DNA from: Stachybotrys elegans
Taxonomy: Eukaryota; Ascomycota; Sordariomycetes; Hypocreales; Stachybotryaceae
DNA length: 64,000 nt
NCBI GenBank assembly: GCA_020746835.1
Contig: JAGPNK010000006.1
Location: 1,302,001 to 1,366,000 of the forward strand
Reading direction: 5' to 3'
Shown: one piece after another, positions 24,410 through 35,172 of the stretch
Layout of the letters: every line of letters starts with the position of its first letter
Numbering within the stretch: the stretch's first letter is position 1
Notes under the pieces: generated by a model
What the model saw: the letters and a program-made list of their open reading frames with translations, nothing else
Told to the model about the DNA's origin: nothing
Database searches by the model: none
Translations under genes and position numbers: made by a program

Positions 24410-25366
24410 ACGGTCATAGATTCAAGACGGCAGTTGGATCGGCGGAGACCTTCATTCATCACATCGACTGGGGGCACTCGAGTGAGATGGAAGCCAGGCC
24501 CGCCGTCATCACCATCATTGCTCAGCACGCTCAGACGACTTTGTGTGAACCCAGGAGTGTTGTTTTCTTTCGGAGTCTTTGGTTTGGAGGGTACAGTCGA
24601 CCACGCTGCTTAATATCAGAATTTGATGTTTATCTTGTTCAGGGAATCACCTTTGCGTCGCTTTGTGGAGGAACCGGGTATCTAAGCGACGATTCACTGA
24701 GCAGGCTTCGAGATACGAGCAGTCGACTGCCAGAATTGACCGTCCCATGGCGCCTGGCCATGCTTCCGCTTGATAGTCACGGCTTAGACGGGGGCCTGTC
24801 GGGGTGGCTCTAGCAGAGAGGATGGACAGGTCTCAGCCCAGCTAAGGGGGGGCGGGGGCAGAATACATCTGCTCGAGCACTTCGCTATATCTTGATATAG
24901 AACGCACGCCTTTCTTACATCTACTCTTTTTTCTTTGGTAGAAGATCATGACGCATGATCTCTCCTGTTGGCCCATTAAATTATGTTTTTATACCTACTA
25001 TTATATATATTACTATCTACCACTTTCCTCGAGTCGTGCATGTCGTTGTCTTCTATATTCCCATGAGGCTCTTGATTGGAACAAATCACCGGCCCAGCAT
25101 CGTAATCTTGTGAGGAAGTAGTGGCAAGTGCTGCAGGTAGGTAGGTTTCCAACTTATGTATCCGTAGGTACTTATTACCTGACAATGGCGTCACCCGGTT
25201 CTTGCCGTGCGCTGGAGCCGACGTGTGTACAAGGTACCAGCACCAAGGTCGGTGCTAGCTTTAGCCGAGCTTTTGCCTGAGCGTTTTTGTCCAGCTCCCA
25301 GCAACCACTGACGGAATACCATCATCAACACCATACTGCAGCTTTGCTGGCCAATTGCATTCCCAC
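24410..25366. other. Intergenic, no gene seen
   Basis: About 0.95 kb. It contains an A/T-rich stretch with TATATATATT near 25003, repeats of GTAGGTA around 25137-25180 and AAGGTACC at 25231, probably the MIC60 promoter. No coding frame of substance. Confidence 0.55.
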
Positions 25367-27546
25367 ATGTTGCGAACATCGCTTCGATCAGTGAGAGTGC
25401 TTGGCGGCAAGCCCATCGCGGCTGCCGCTAGGCCCCAATGGCTGGTTTCAACGTCGCGCCAGTCGGGCGTTTTGGGCCGGGTAAGCTTCAGAGCCTTCAA
25501 CTGGCAATTGACATTTCCCGGCTGTTTCGCTGACGACAACGCCATAGAGATGCTACGCCGACGACAAGAAGCCCGTTTCCGACGTGAAGCCGACCGTGCT
25601 GCCGACTTCAGAGACCATCACCTCCGAGCGCGACCCAGCTCCCAAGTTTGAAGAGGCAGCCAAGAAGCCCAGCGTGGCCCCGGAGGGCGTCCCGTTGACA
25701 CCTCCCGAGCCTTCCTCCTCCAAATCTGCCTCTGCAAAGCCGGCTACGACCACGATCGACGATGTTGGCGAGACCAAAGCAAAGGCTGAATCCGTTACAC
25801 CTCCTCCGATCCCACCCGCTCCCAAGAGACCTGGCTTCTTTCGCCGACTCCGCAACTTTGTGTTCACCTTGATTGTGCTGGGAGCTGTCGGCTTCTCGGG
25901 CGGTGTGTGGTATTCCCGCATCAACGACAACTTCCATGATTTCTTTACTGCGTATGTTCCTTTCGGAGAGCAGGCTGTCCTCTACCTCGAGGAGATGGAG
26001 TTTAAGAAGAAATACCCCAAGTCTACTTCCCGAAGCAGCGCCCCTCGGCCAGCTGGCGATGCTGTCAGGATTCCCGCCCACAGCGGTGCTTCCTGGAGGG
26101 TTGCTGACAGCAATGACACTGGCGCGCGTCACTCTAGCGCAGCGGGTTCGGAGACCAAGAAGTCTGCTGTCAAGGAGCCTAAGCAGTCCCAATCCCCGGC
26201 TGAGGCTAAGGCTGCGGTGCCCAAGCCCGCAGACCCTGTGGAGAAGGTGATCAATGAGGTGGTGACCAAGGCCGAAGAGAAGCCCGCGGCTGCGCCTCAG
26301 AAGGAATTCAAGGCCCCTGAAGTCAACGAGCCTTCCAGGTTCCCGCCTCTGAAGCCGATCGATCTCATGGAGTTGCCTGATGCAAAGGAACCCCTAGTCC
26401 GCGACCTCGTCCACATGCTCAATGACTTGATCCTAGTCATTAACGCTGATGGTGCTCATGGCAAGTACGCCTCGACCATCGGAAAGGCCAAGGATGAAAT
26501 CAAGAAGGTCGGAGGCAAGCTCAACAACATCAAGAGCGACGTCGAGAAGAAGGCTGCCAAGGAGATCCGCTTCAAGGTTGAGGAGTTTGACAAGGCTGCC
26601 GTCGACTTGATTGGCCGTGTCGAAAGAGCTATGATCAACCAAGAGGCCCAGTTCCGACAGGAGTTTGAGGAGGAGATTAGCAACGTGCGTTCCAGCTACG
26701 ACGACAAGATCAAGCTTCTCCTGGAGCGTGAGAAGAAGCTTCAGGACGAGAAGCTTCAGAACCAGCTGCTCCAGCAGGCAATTGCCTTGAAGAAGGAGTT
26801 CCAGAACGAGGTCATGTCTCGTGTCGAGCAGGAGCGTGACAGCCGGCTGGGCAAGCTGAATGAGCTTTCCGCGGCCGTCTCCCAGCTGGAGAAGCTGGCA
26901 GTTGGATGGAACGACGTCATCGATAACAACCTCAAGACCCAGCAGCTGCACGTCGCTGTCGAGGCTGTCCGTACCAGCCTCCAGAACGCTGAGCACCCCC
27001 GACCATTCATCCAGGAGCTCGTCGCCCTCAAGGAGATTGCTTCGGACGACCCCGTGGTGGATGCAGCCATTGCATCCGTCAACCCTTCAGCCTACCAGCG
27101 TGGCGTCTCCCCTGCTCCTCAGCTGATTGATCGCTTCCGCAGGGTGGCCAATGAGGTGCGCAAGGCATCGCTGCTTCCCGATGATGCTGGCGTCGCCAGC
27201 CACGCCTCGAGCTGGGTGCTGAGCCATGTCATGTTCAAGAAGCAGGGTCTTGCTGAAGGAAACGACGTGGAGAGCATCCTTACGCGCACACAAACTTACC
27301 TTGAGGAGGGCGATCTCGATGCTGCCGCGAGAGAGATGAACGGCTTGGACGGCTGGGCAAAGACTCTCAGCAAGGACTGGTTGACTGAGGTTCGCAAGGT
27401 GCTGGAGGTTCAGCAGGCGCTCGATGTAAGTTTTCTCACCTACGACTTCTACGTTGACCATGGCCATATAACTAACGTTTTCTTTTTCTCTTCAGGTTAT
27501 TGCTACAGAGGCACGACTGCAAAGCTTGAGGGTTGAATCGGCGTAA
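25367..27546 (+). CDS. MIC60: MICOS complex subunit Mic60 (mitofilin)
   Basis: Inner-membrane protein that organises crista junctions. Exons are 25367-25480, 25548-27425 and 27496-27546; the total is 680 aa. Residues 1-40 form an Arg-rich mitochondrial presequence without acidic residues (starts MLRTSLRSVRVLGGK). A Ser/Pro/Lys-rich linker leads to one membrane segment (NFVFTLIVLGAVGFSGGVWYS, near 25855-25915). Then comes an Ala/Lys/Pro-rich intermembrane region and a long coiled coil (about 26440-26930). The C-terminal mitofilin signature region (PRPFIQELVALKEIA, HPYF-like helices, DAAAREMNGLDGWAK) ends, after the last intron, in IATEARLQSLRVE. Intron 1 has GTAAGC; intron 2 has GTAAGT with a CTAAC branch site. 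Confidence 0.95.
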
Positions 27547-27764
27547 TTTTCCTTTGTGTGCTGTATATTGGACCTAGAAGTGTCTAGAGGGCTGCCAGCC
27601 CGTGTATTAGATAGCAATAGACATTGAAGGCAGGCGAAACGCCATCAATGACGATTGCCTCCATGGTAATAGTTGATTGCCACGGCCCCTTTGTGTCGAT
27701 GTGAACTAGTCGCGCCCTATCGTTGAGATTGGGTTGCATTTTGGTGTAAGAAGTTTCTCCTTCA

Positions 27765-29492
27765 TTACAGAGCATCGGCCTTTTCCAATATTCCCAACAC
27801 GCCTCCCACAAGATGCAGACTCCCTGTTACCAAGGCCTGGACGGTTTCGCCATCGGGAAGACCCTCGCCTACGTGGCGGGCATACTCAATGGCTTCCTCA
27901 ATCGTCGGTAGAGCTAGCACAGTAGCCGAGGGGTCCATAGACGACCACTTTGCCGCGAATCTGCGCTGAGCTGTCATCTGCTCTACCTCTTTCGGGTCGA
28001 CCTGATGGTTCACAAAGTCACGCTTGTACCCGGCTTTCGCGTATGTGACGTTGGTGCAGAAGACGGCGTGCGCAAAGGGCCGGGATTCCGTCGCTTTGTA
28101 AATGGACTCGAGAAAGTCGACGGCCTCGGAGCGGCCTTGCTGGTTGAAGATTATGACGCGGGGGCCTGGGCTGCGTAGGAGGTCAGTTGGGCAGGCTCGA
28201 GATGTAGAGCTTCATGGGGAAGGGGAGGCTATTCATACGAATGAGCGGATGCGGTTGCGAACCACTTGGATGCCAGCTTGAGGCTGTCGGACGTGTGGGC
28301 GCCGTCGATGTACCACGTCACCTTGTTCTCGGCCTTGACTTCGCAGCGTCCTCTGAAGGTGACCTTCTCAAGCCCTGTGATGAACTCCTGCGGTAAAGTT
28401 GACCCCGTCGGACGTGCGACTCCGAGCTTTTTCAGAGCCGTTTCGGTGAGCGCTACGGCGAGGGTGGCATTGTTCTTCTGGAAGCGCTCATTTGGACGGA
28501 TCTGGACACCATCCAGCCGAGGATCAACGTCCAGCACTTTCAAGTCGACGTCCTTCTCCTGCGCTCTATCTCTCAGGACCTGGGCGGCGCCATCAACTTG
28601 CTCAATGGTGAAGGCGGGGCTTCCCGTCTTCATTATCCCGGCCTTGTGCCATGCAATCTTCTCAATGGTCTCGCCGAGGACCTGAACATGGTCGATGCCC
28701 AGAGTTGAGATGCCTGTCGCGACAGGCCGCTCGACGACATTGGTAGCATCGAACTCCCCGCCCAGTCCTGTCTCATAGACGGCTACATCGACGCCCTCCT
28801 GCAGGAAGATGTGCCAGCTCATGAGGGTAAGGTAGCGACCGTATATGGGTCTAGTTTCAATGAGGGCTTCGGCGTCGGCAGTCGCGTCAGCCGCCGCTCC
28901 GAGGCGATCCCATACTTCGAAGAAGTACTTGGCGAACAAGTCCTCAGGTATGGGTGCTGAGTTTATGCGGATGCGTTCGCGCACTGAGATGAGATGGGGT
29001 GAGATGAACAGACCTGTCTTGCGAGGGACTGAGTGCGCCTGCTGGTACTGAGATAGGATGGAATCGACATAGGCGCATGTACTGCCCTTCCCCTTGGTGC
29101 CGGCGACGTGGATGATGTTTAAGCGGTCGAGGTCCGAGAGCTGAGAGGCATCAGCATGTTTCAATCACAGCTCGGCAACATTTGGAGCCGTCGCACAGTA
29201 TAGCCAATGCGTCTGAGGTATACCCTCATGGCATTCATGAAGGTGGCATCGGGCTTGATGCCGGCCTTGCGCCGAGCTTCCAGTAGATGGTATGGCGTCT
29301 GGAGAGAATTGAGAGCATCAACAGCATCCTGCTTCTGGGTGAGAAACGATGCACTCTGCTTTGGGGGGGGGGGGGGGCAAGATATCGTACATTGTAGGAC
29401 CGACCGTTGGAGGATGCCATGGTGCGGCGAAAAACAGCCCATGGCTTGATCAGAGTTGATAGTAGAAATGGGCGTCGCGGTACATGGCGCAT
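27765..29492 (-). CDS. MET7: Folylpolyglutamate synthase
   Basis: Adds gamma-linked glutamates to folates, retaining them in cytosol and mitochondria. Four minus-strand exons: 29391-29492, 29197-29328, 28239-29140 and 27765-28170; the total is 513 aa in frame. The P-loop GTKGKGS, TGLFISPHLISVRERIRIN, FFEVWDRL, ETGLGGEFDATNV, STLGIDHV, EKIAWHKAGIM and WYIDGAHT motifs are intact; it ends with TGSLHLVGG. Intron 1 contains a G15/C15 run; the other introns are 56 and 68 bp. The first ATG (29492) adds an Arg-rich 24-residue presequence (MRHVPRRPFLLSTLIKPWAV...), and a second in-frame ATG at 29420 begins MASSNGRSYN, which fits dual mitochondrial/cytosolic production. It is convergent with MIC60. A paralog lies at 6686-8148. 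Confidence 0.95.
29363..29377. repeat. Homopolymer G run (15 G) inside FPGS intron 1
   Basis: A run of 15 G on the plus strand, C on the coding strand, within the 62-bp first intron of the FPGS gene. On the transcript it forms an extended C tract between donor and acceptor. Confidence 0.85.
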
Positions 29493-29821
29493 TGAGGCTA
29501 CCGATGTCGGACTGAGCCGCAGTGAAGCAAATGAGCGTCGGTATTATTAAGAAGGGGAAGGATGGGACGGAGTTCTGACTTGGATCCGAGGTGGATCGCA
29601 AAATACAGCGTTGGACTGGAAGTCAATTTCCATAGATCGCTTCTAAAAATCAGTGCGGAACCCAGTCAAAGGATATCAGCTCAAAACGCTGTTGAGTCTT
29701 GTACGGAATAAAACTGTATTCAGTTTCCGTCTCGATACCCAGGCTCCTCGCTACACTACCAATAACCTACCCTAAGTAAAGATACTATGGTATTAATTAC
29801 TCATTTCGTCCAAGTTGATGT

Positions 29822-30901
29822 TTACCCGATAGTAAAGGTCAACTCCTTCCCGCATCTCTCAATAACCCATTTCTTTGATCCTTCTACCAGCGCTTCGGTG
29901 AACTCATTGTCGTACCGTCGTCCGCTACCCTCCGCGCCCAGTCTCGAGCGCCAAGTCAACCAGCTCTCCGCCATTGAGCCTTCTCGCGCCTGTAGGATGC
30001 CGACTGCGACATCAACCACTTGAGAGTCCAGGCCGACGTGCCGGTCGTCGCATGAGTAGAACACAGTGGCGCCGCATGTGCCGCAGAATGATCGCAGGAC
30101 TCCAGGCGAAGATACGTATGTCTTGGCAGTTCCAATGAGAAGATCCGACGCAATGGCGGGCTCGCATACCTTCAACGGCACAAAGGTCCATCCTATGACG
30201 TGCGTCCCTGTGACAAGACGGCAGTCATCACAGGCATCCAGGGTGCCCAACCACTTGGTCCTGTCCAGAGGTGAGACGAATGTCGACATGAACTCGTCAT
30301 TGAGCGCCTCGTGTGTTGGGCGCTGGATGGTGAAAGATACGCCGCCACAGTAGCATTCGGCTCGGAGTCGATCCGGGTCATCAATGTCGGGTTTCTTATC
30401 CGGTATGGCCTTGGTGGCTCCCGCATCGCCCTCTGGGGGATTCCAAACCTCAATTTCCCGGCCTCCGATGCTGGTCAGCATGCTGGCAATGCCGCCATCT
30501 CCAGTAGAATCGGTGTAGATATGACGGGAGATCTTGAAGTTTTCGGGGCCTCCCTCCTTAAAGATGGAAGTGGACATTACAATACGGCCCAAGCGGTCGG
30601 GTTGGATGCCAACTGTGGCAATGTGGCATCCACATGTTGAGCAGAACTGCCAGCTACTTGTTCTTCCCTCGCCCACATATGTGGTCAGATTAACGGGAGA
30701 CGACGGCGCGATGTACCGAGGTTCCACATCGTCGGGAAGCTCAGTGTGGAATACTGCAGGCGCCCCGGACTGATATCGACAGATGCTGCAATGACAAAGA
30801 TGGGTAGCCAAAGGGAGCTTTGCCGTAGGGATGTCGATGGTGAAGTGAACCGATCCACAGTAGCACTTTGCTTCCAGGGACTTGATGTTGGAGTCTGCCA
30901 T
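29822..30901 (-). CDS. Tandem GFA (CENP-V/glutathione-dependent formaldehyde-activating) domain protein
   Basis: 359 aa in a single exon. It carries two zinc-binding GFA-type modules. In the first the likely ligands are CYC (residues 13-15), LCHCSIC and FCSTCGC; in the second CYC (about residue 183), CDDC and FCGTCG. The family is known for binding zinc in a beta-tent fold; many fungal members are of unknown activity, and glutathione-dependent formaldehyde activation is proven only for a few. The two modules are about 160 residues apart and diverged from each other, so the duplication looks old. I cannot assign a substrate. It is divergent from the Bud27/URI gene across about 580 bp. Confidence 0.9.
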   Translation of the reverse strand: MADSNIKSLEAKCYCGSVHFTIDIPTAKLPLATHLCHCSICRYQSGAPAVFHTELPDDVEPRYIAPSSPVNLTTYVGEGRTSSWQFCSTCGCHIATVGIQPDRLGRIVMSTSIFKEGGPENFKISRHIYTDSTGDGGIASMLTSIGGREIEVWNPPEGDAGATKAIPDKKPDIDDPDRLRAECYCGGVSFTIQRPTHEALNDEFMSTFVSPLDRTKWLGTLDACDDCRLVTGTHVIGWTFVPLKVCEPAIASDLLIGTAKTYVSSPGVLRSFCGTCGATVFYSCDDRHVGLDSQVVDVAVGILQAREGSMAESWLTWRSRLGAEGSGRRYDNEFTEALVEGSKKWVIERCGKELTFTIG

Positions 30902-31480
30902 CTTGCACAGGCGTCTTGAGATTGGCTCTTCAGCGATGAGGGATAGAGATAGATGGAGTGTTTGAGAATGTGGTCGAGCATGGAGGCTGTTCAGTCCGCC
31001 TTCTTATCCGAGTAGGTGCGGAGAATGTCATGGGAGTCATGGGAAGGGCGCGCAGTAACGTCACTCCCATGATTTCTTCTCGTGCACTTGCCTATCAGTG
31101 TGCAAGACTGCCACATCCCATCGACCCAACGATGAAGTAAAGCACGTTATAACTCTGCCAAGGCGTCGGCGGTCCCTGATAGTCGGAAACGAAACGTGTA
31201 AAAAGAAAGACTCATGATGATTGTCATATGGAAGACGCCTTGGAGAATAACCAGCTGAACGCGAAGTTCACTAGCCCGTTCCCCGTTCGTGAGTGAGATC
31301 ATCGTGCCTTCCTCACCAAATCAACATTAGCAGCCCCAGTGGGGCTGAAAACACGCTAAGACTTCTTCAGCAATCATGATGGAATCGCGGGTACCTTCTA
31401 CGCTTTTCTTCCTTCACTGAGTGTATTTTTTTTTTTTCTCTCTCTTCCCAACTCACCACTCCTTCGAGCACTCCCAATGC
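30902..31480. other. Divergent promoter region of the GFA gene and Bud27/URI
   Basis: About 0.58 kb with no supportable gene. It contains a T-rich tract (31428-31442) immediately before the Bud27/URI start. Presumed shared promoter and 5' UTRs. Confidence 0.55.
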
Positions 31481-33295
31481 ATGATGTGCGCCTCCAAGGA
31501 CAGCCTTCTTGATCTGGAGAGACATCGCGTGAATCTCGAGAATACCATCCAGGATCTTCGCAAAGCCCTACATCACTGGCAGACCTGGGATACCGAGTAT
31601 GAGGCACTGAAGGAAGAGGTCGATGCGATACCCGCGTCACAGACTTCCGAGGAGCTTCAGCGAATATGCGGTGCTTTCGAGGGCGAGCTGCTCCAGCCAA
31701 AGGAAATACGAGAGATTTTTGGCGAAAACAACTCCCGTTCTCCCGAGCAAATCAAGAATATCCTCGATCGTCGCATAGACTACGTTACCAAGAACATCGA
31801 GACGCTACAGAAGCAGATTGAGGCGGCAGAAAACAAACTCGCCGCTGCCACTGTCGTCAGTCAGCCCGATGCTACCCACGAGGATGGCGCTCCGATTACG
31901 GACATTATCGAAACGCTAGACGATGACGACAATGTCGTCTCGTACACGCTGAACAAGCCGGGTGACTCGATGCCCCAAGTGAGAGAAGCCCTTGGGAAAG
32001 CCGGAGTGGAGGAGGACTTGGAGGATCTAGACGCTGCATCCAAGACGGCTTCGCAACCAGCACCGGTCCTGGAGCGCTCTAGTAATGGCGGAGCAGCCTC
32101 AGAGCTCGCTACCGACAAATCAGCCGTAGTCACTACACCAGGACCAACTCCCAAGAAGAGTGTCTCTTTCTCAGATGATGTTGAGACCAACGAAGAGGCC
32201 ATTCCATCTCAACCTATATCCAGAGCCGCACGGAGGGTTGAGAACATCATGAAGACAGCCCGCGAGCAAGAGAACATCAGCAAGCAGGACCCGGTTATTC
32301 CCGACGATGAGGATCCAGACGATGCTGCGCTCCGCAGAGAGATGCTGAAGTACAGCATGGGTGAGGTCGGCGCCGTCGTTGCCGAGCTTCAGTTGGAAGA
32401 GGACTCGGGCGAGGACGATGACGGCTGGGACTACATGAACGAGGATGATGATGATGACGATGACGAGGATGAAGACAAGTGGGGTCGTTCTAAGAAGACC
32501 GCAATCACGGATGATTACCGCCGGCGCATGCTGGAGCTGGAGAAGAAGCTTGGGATAAAATCCCGGCTGACAGAAGAGTATGCAGCTGCTGAGGCAGAGG
32601 ATGAGTCGGATGACGAGCGAATCGGCCGCATTGTTGTCAAACCTCAAGCCGCCGACTCGACCTCGGCCTCCACTTCCACTCCCGCCTCCGCTGCCAAGCC
32701 GGCCCCATCCAAGTCAGCAATGAAGACCGAAGTCCAAGAGAAGAAGGGCGTTCGGTTTGCCCAAGAACTTGACATTGCACCAGAGAGGGAACCAGCAGCA
32801 GTTGCAGCTACGCCCACCGCTCCAAAGCCCAAGGAGGCAAAGGTTGACCCTCTCAGCGACATTGTTGAGCGCTCAGGACCTTCCAAGCCGGTCGCGTCAA
32901 CCAATGCACCCAATACTGGTAGGAAAGCATCTCGTTTCAAGAAGTCGAGAGAAGACCCCGCGGCTGGCGAGATTCCCAAAGGTCCTCTCGATGCTCCGTC
33001 GCAGTTCCTCAATGATCAGAGGGATGAGACACCCACTGGTCCTGAAGGACGTACGATTGCCGACACATTGGTCGAAAGGGACACAGCCAAAAATCCCTTA
33101 TCGCCCGACGATGTTGATGACGCCATGATGTATTCAGAAGTGGCCAGCGAATACCAGCGCATGCGCAGGAAGTTCATCCAGCGCGAAGGTGGGTTTCTCA
33201 AAGAAGACGAGTCCCCTATCCAACGGCCCGACGAGGGCGAGGGAGGTCCGGAGCCGGTCAGTCGCTTCAAGGCCGCACGCCATTCTCGACAGTAG
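31481..33295 (+). CDS. BUD27: Unconventional prefoldin RPB5 interactor (Bud27/URI-like)
   Basis: 604 aa, single exon. The N-terminus is a prefoldin-alpha-type coiled coil: helix (LLDLERHRVNLENTIQDLRKALHHW), then beta-hairpin region and a second helix (PEQIKNILDRRIDYVTKNIETLQKQIEAAENKL). A long acidic disordered middle follows with a D/E tract at 32444-32477 and a VSFSDDVET segment. The C-terminus has the conserved URI/Bud27 box (VASEYQRMRRKFIQREGGFL ... VSRFKAAR). Known family role: assembly of RNA polymerases in the cytoplasm and translation-linked functions. Start chosen at the first ATG of an ATGATG pair; the frame upstream has no ATG. Confidence 0.88.
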   Translation: MMCASKDSLLDLERHRVNLENTIQDLRKALHHWQTWDTEYEALKEEVDAIPASQTSEELQRICGAFEGELLQPKEIREIFGENNSRSPEQIKNILDRRIDYVTKNIETLQKQIEAAENKLAAATVVSQPDATHEDGAPITDIIETLDDDDNVVSYTLNKPGDSMPQVREALGKAGVEEDLEDLDAASKTASQPAPVLERSSNGGAASELATDKSAVVTTPGPTPKKSVSFSDDVETNEEAIPSQPISRAARRVENIMKTAREQENISKQDPVIPDDEDPDDAALRREMLKYSMGEVGAVVAELQLEEDSGEDDDGWDYMNEDDDDDDDEDEDKWGRSKKTAITDDYRRRMLELEKKLGIKSRLTEEYAAAEAEDESDDERIGRIVVKPQAADSTSASTSTPASAAKPAPSKSAMKTEVQEKKGVRFAQELDIAPEREPAAVAATPTAPKPKEAKVDPLSDIVERSGPSKPVASTNAPNTGRKASRFKKSREDPAAGEIPKGPLDAPSQFLNDQRDETPTGPEGRTIADTLVERDTAKNPLSPDDVDDAMMYSEVASEYQRMRRKFIQREGGFLKEDESPIQRPDEGEGGPEPVSRFKAARHSRQ

Positions 33296-34168
33296 ATGTC
33301 CGGAAGTAGTCGATACACAAAGGGATTGACATGGCCAAATGGTTGTCCTCGATGTGCATGCCGTTGTGTGACGAGGGATACCACGAGGCGAAGCCGCAGC
33401 CACCTTGCCCGAATGAGGCGCCACGGTGCCGGCTTTAGTTATGTGACACTAACTGCAGGTCGTAGACATGGAGCGTGACTAGATTACTCCGGAAGTCGCC
33501 ATATCTGACAATTGATGGGCTGCAGCATATCAATCTGCTTCTCCATTACTCCGACTTCCAAGATGGATCAGAAAGGGTCTCTGACGCCATCACCAAGTTG
33601 GTGGTTTTGGCGATTCGTTTAACCTTTTACATGTCTTGCACCGCCTCGATTATGGGTGGACAACTGCCGGTGCCCGCAAGGGCCTTGTTGTTGGGGTCCT
33701 GTGTCATGGCAGCGAGCTAATGGAGCTGGGGACGTCAAAAGGTGACGGACGTTCGGAAGCTCGGCATCGTCGACATTAGTCTACAACTCATGAGCCACGT
33801 CAGCCCGTTCGGCTGATGTATGCCGTGGTGATGAGTTTCAGCTCGCCATGGGGCACTGCGCTTTACGTTTGAATCAACGGCCGGCAAATCGGCACACTGG
33901 ATGTGCGGCACGATCCGAGCATTGAGGCGCGTGGCGCAAGAAAGCTTGGTGGTGAGGGCGATTGACCCCGAGCCTAGACTCGTGTTGCCGTGTAGCGCCA
34001 ACCTATCAAGCAACAAGGGCGTACTCCGTACGCGCCTAAGATATATATAAGAGTAAATCACGGTGGTGCATTCGATGCATTTATTCACACTCGATAAGCG
34101 TCTTTTCTTCTACATCTCGTCACACAGTATCGATACAGCATTGCTCATACTCATATTTCTTGATCAAT
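33296..34168. other. Intergenic spacer upstream of the small Cys-rich gene
   Basis: 0.87 kb. The left part is presumably the Bud27/URI 3' UTR; the right part is the promoter of the small gene at 34169, with a clear TATA box. No coding frame of substance. Confidence 0.55.
34042..34050 (+). promoter_or_regulatory. TATA box (TATATATAA)
   Basis: A perfect TATA element about 120 bp upstream of the ATG of the 57-aa Cys-rich gene. Few genes in this window have such a clear one, which suggests a strongly inducible promoter. Inference from sequence only. Confidence 0.6.
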
Positions 34169-34391
34169 ATGCCTGCCTCATCCACCGAGCCCGCTCAACA
34201 GGAGCCCATGTCTACTGACACCAATATTGTTACTCAGCAGCCGGTATGATCAATGGCATTGCTCCTATATCACAATACTGACGCCTGTGCAGACGGCAGA
34301 GCCACAGCCAGAGATGACTATGCGTGGCGGAGAAGAAGCAGGGTGCGAATTTTGTTGCGGACTCTGCGCGTGCGACGAAGCCTGTTGCTAA
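34169..34391 (+). CDS. Small cysteine-rich (CYSTM-like) protein, 57 aa
   Basis: Two exons, 34169-34243 and 34293-34391, joined by a 49-bp intron (GTATGA donor, CTGAC branch, GCAG acceptor), phase 0. The N-terminal half is Gln/Pro/Glu/Met-rich and hydrophilic (starts MPASSTEPAQQEPM). The middle carries MTMRGG, and the tail is CEFCCGLCACDEACC followed by TAA, seven cysteines in the last 15 residues. This order (Q/P-rich head, MRGG, Cys-rich tail) is the style of small fungal Cys-rich/CYSTM proteins, often stress-linked and membrane-attached, but here the Cys block is less hydrophobic than usual and holds acidic residues. A TATA box lies about 120 bp upstream. It is too short for common gene-length cut-offs. 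Confidence 0.8.
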
Positions 34392-34731
34392 GGGAATGCT
34401 ATGGGCGTCGATGATACCTCATTTGAAGCTTGGGTTATGAAGCTTAGTTGTGAAGCTTAGTCGTGGACATTTGATCCTGGATACGAGCGTTGATTTAGCG
34501 AATGGGACATAGGATGGAAACAGACACCGATCAAAACAAACACTTCACATAGACCACAGACCCATAAGACCAATACTGAAGAAACATGCGCATCTCATTG
34601 ATGCCGAATACTCCATGTAGCGGACGATGACCGTGATATACGATATAGGGTAGGCAGTTCTGTGTCACTAAGTTGAGCAAAACTTCAAAACTTCAAATCG
34701 CCCACCACGGCATGCGCAACAGGCAAAAGAA
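34392..34731. other. 3' spacer with short direct repeat
   Basis: 340 bp between the small gene and tRNA-Val. A TGAAGCTTAGT-type unit is repeated at about 34438-34462. No gene seen. Confidence 0.5.
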
Positions 34732-34805
34732 TGATTCCGCCCGGGCTCGAACCGGGGACCTTCTCGGTGTTAACGAGATGCCATGACCAGCTAGACCACG
34801 GAACC
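34732..34805 (-). tRNA. tRNA-Val (AAC)
   Basis: 74-nt cloverleaf on the minus strand. The 7-bp acceptor stem is GGTTCCG/CGGAATC, with one G-T pair at its second position. The anticodon stem TCTCG/CGAGA closes a TTAACAC loop with anticodon AAC. The T-arm CCCGG-TTCGAGC-CCGGG is perfect. There is no intron. A TTTT tract lies just downstream on the minus strand as a Pol III terminator. Confidence 0.95.
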
Positions 34806-35172
34806 GCTTCTGATTTGTTGGAATGGGGGCAAGGCTAAGTGGTATAAGAATTCGCTCGAGCGCGTCACGGAGTGAGGCGGGGCGGAGCGGATGGCGATGG
34901 AGTGGAAGCAGAGAACATGGATCCACACTTGTGGGATCGATCCGCCGAGTTGTTGGGTGCCCGCTGCAGTAGATCCGAGTCTTGGTGAAGAGGAGGAACG
35001 CCAAGCTCCCAAATGGTCGTATATAAGGCCTTAGAACTCGGAAGGTGATAAGAGCTGAGCCAAGGACCAAGAGTTTGGTGGTGTTGTTCATATCCTGCTA
35101 TCAATACACATAATATACATTTTCTATACCTGAATTCATACATGAAATGTGTGATATCATCCGATAGCCAAG

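Noticed and set aside
29161..29164. Start of FPGS at a TTG giving MKHADASQL
   Set aside because: Intron 2 (29141-29196) removes this segment; splicing yields RRIGYTLSDLDRLN, which matches FPGS.
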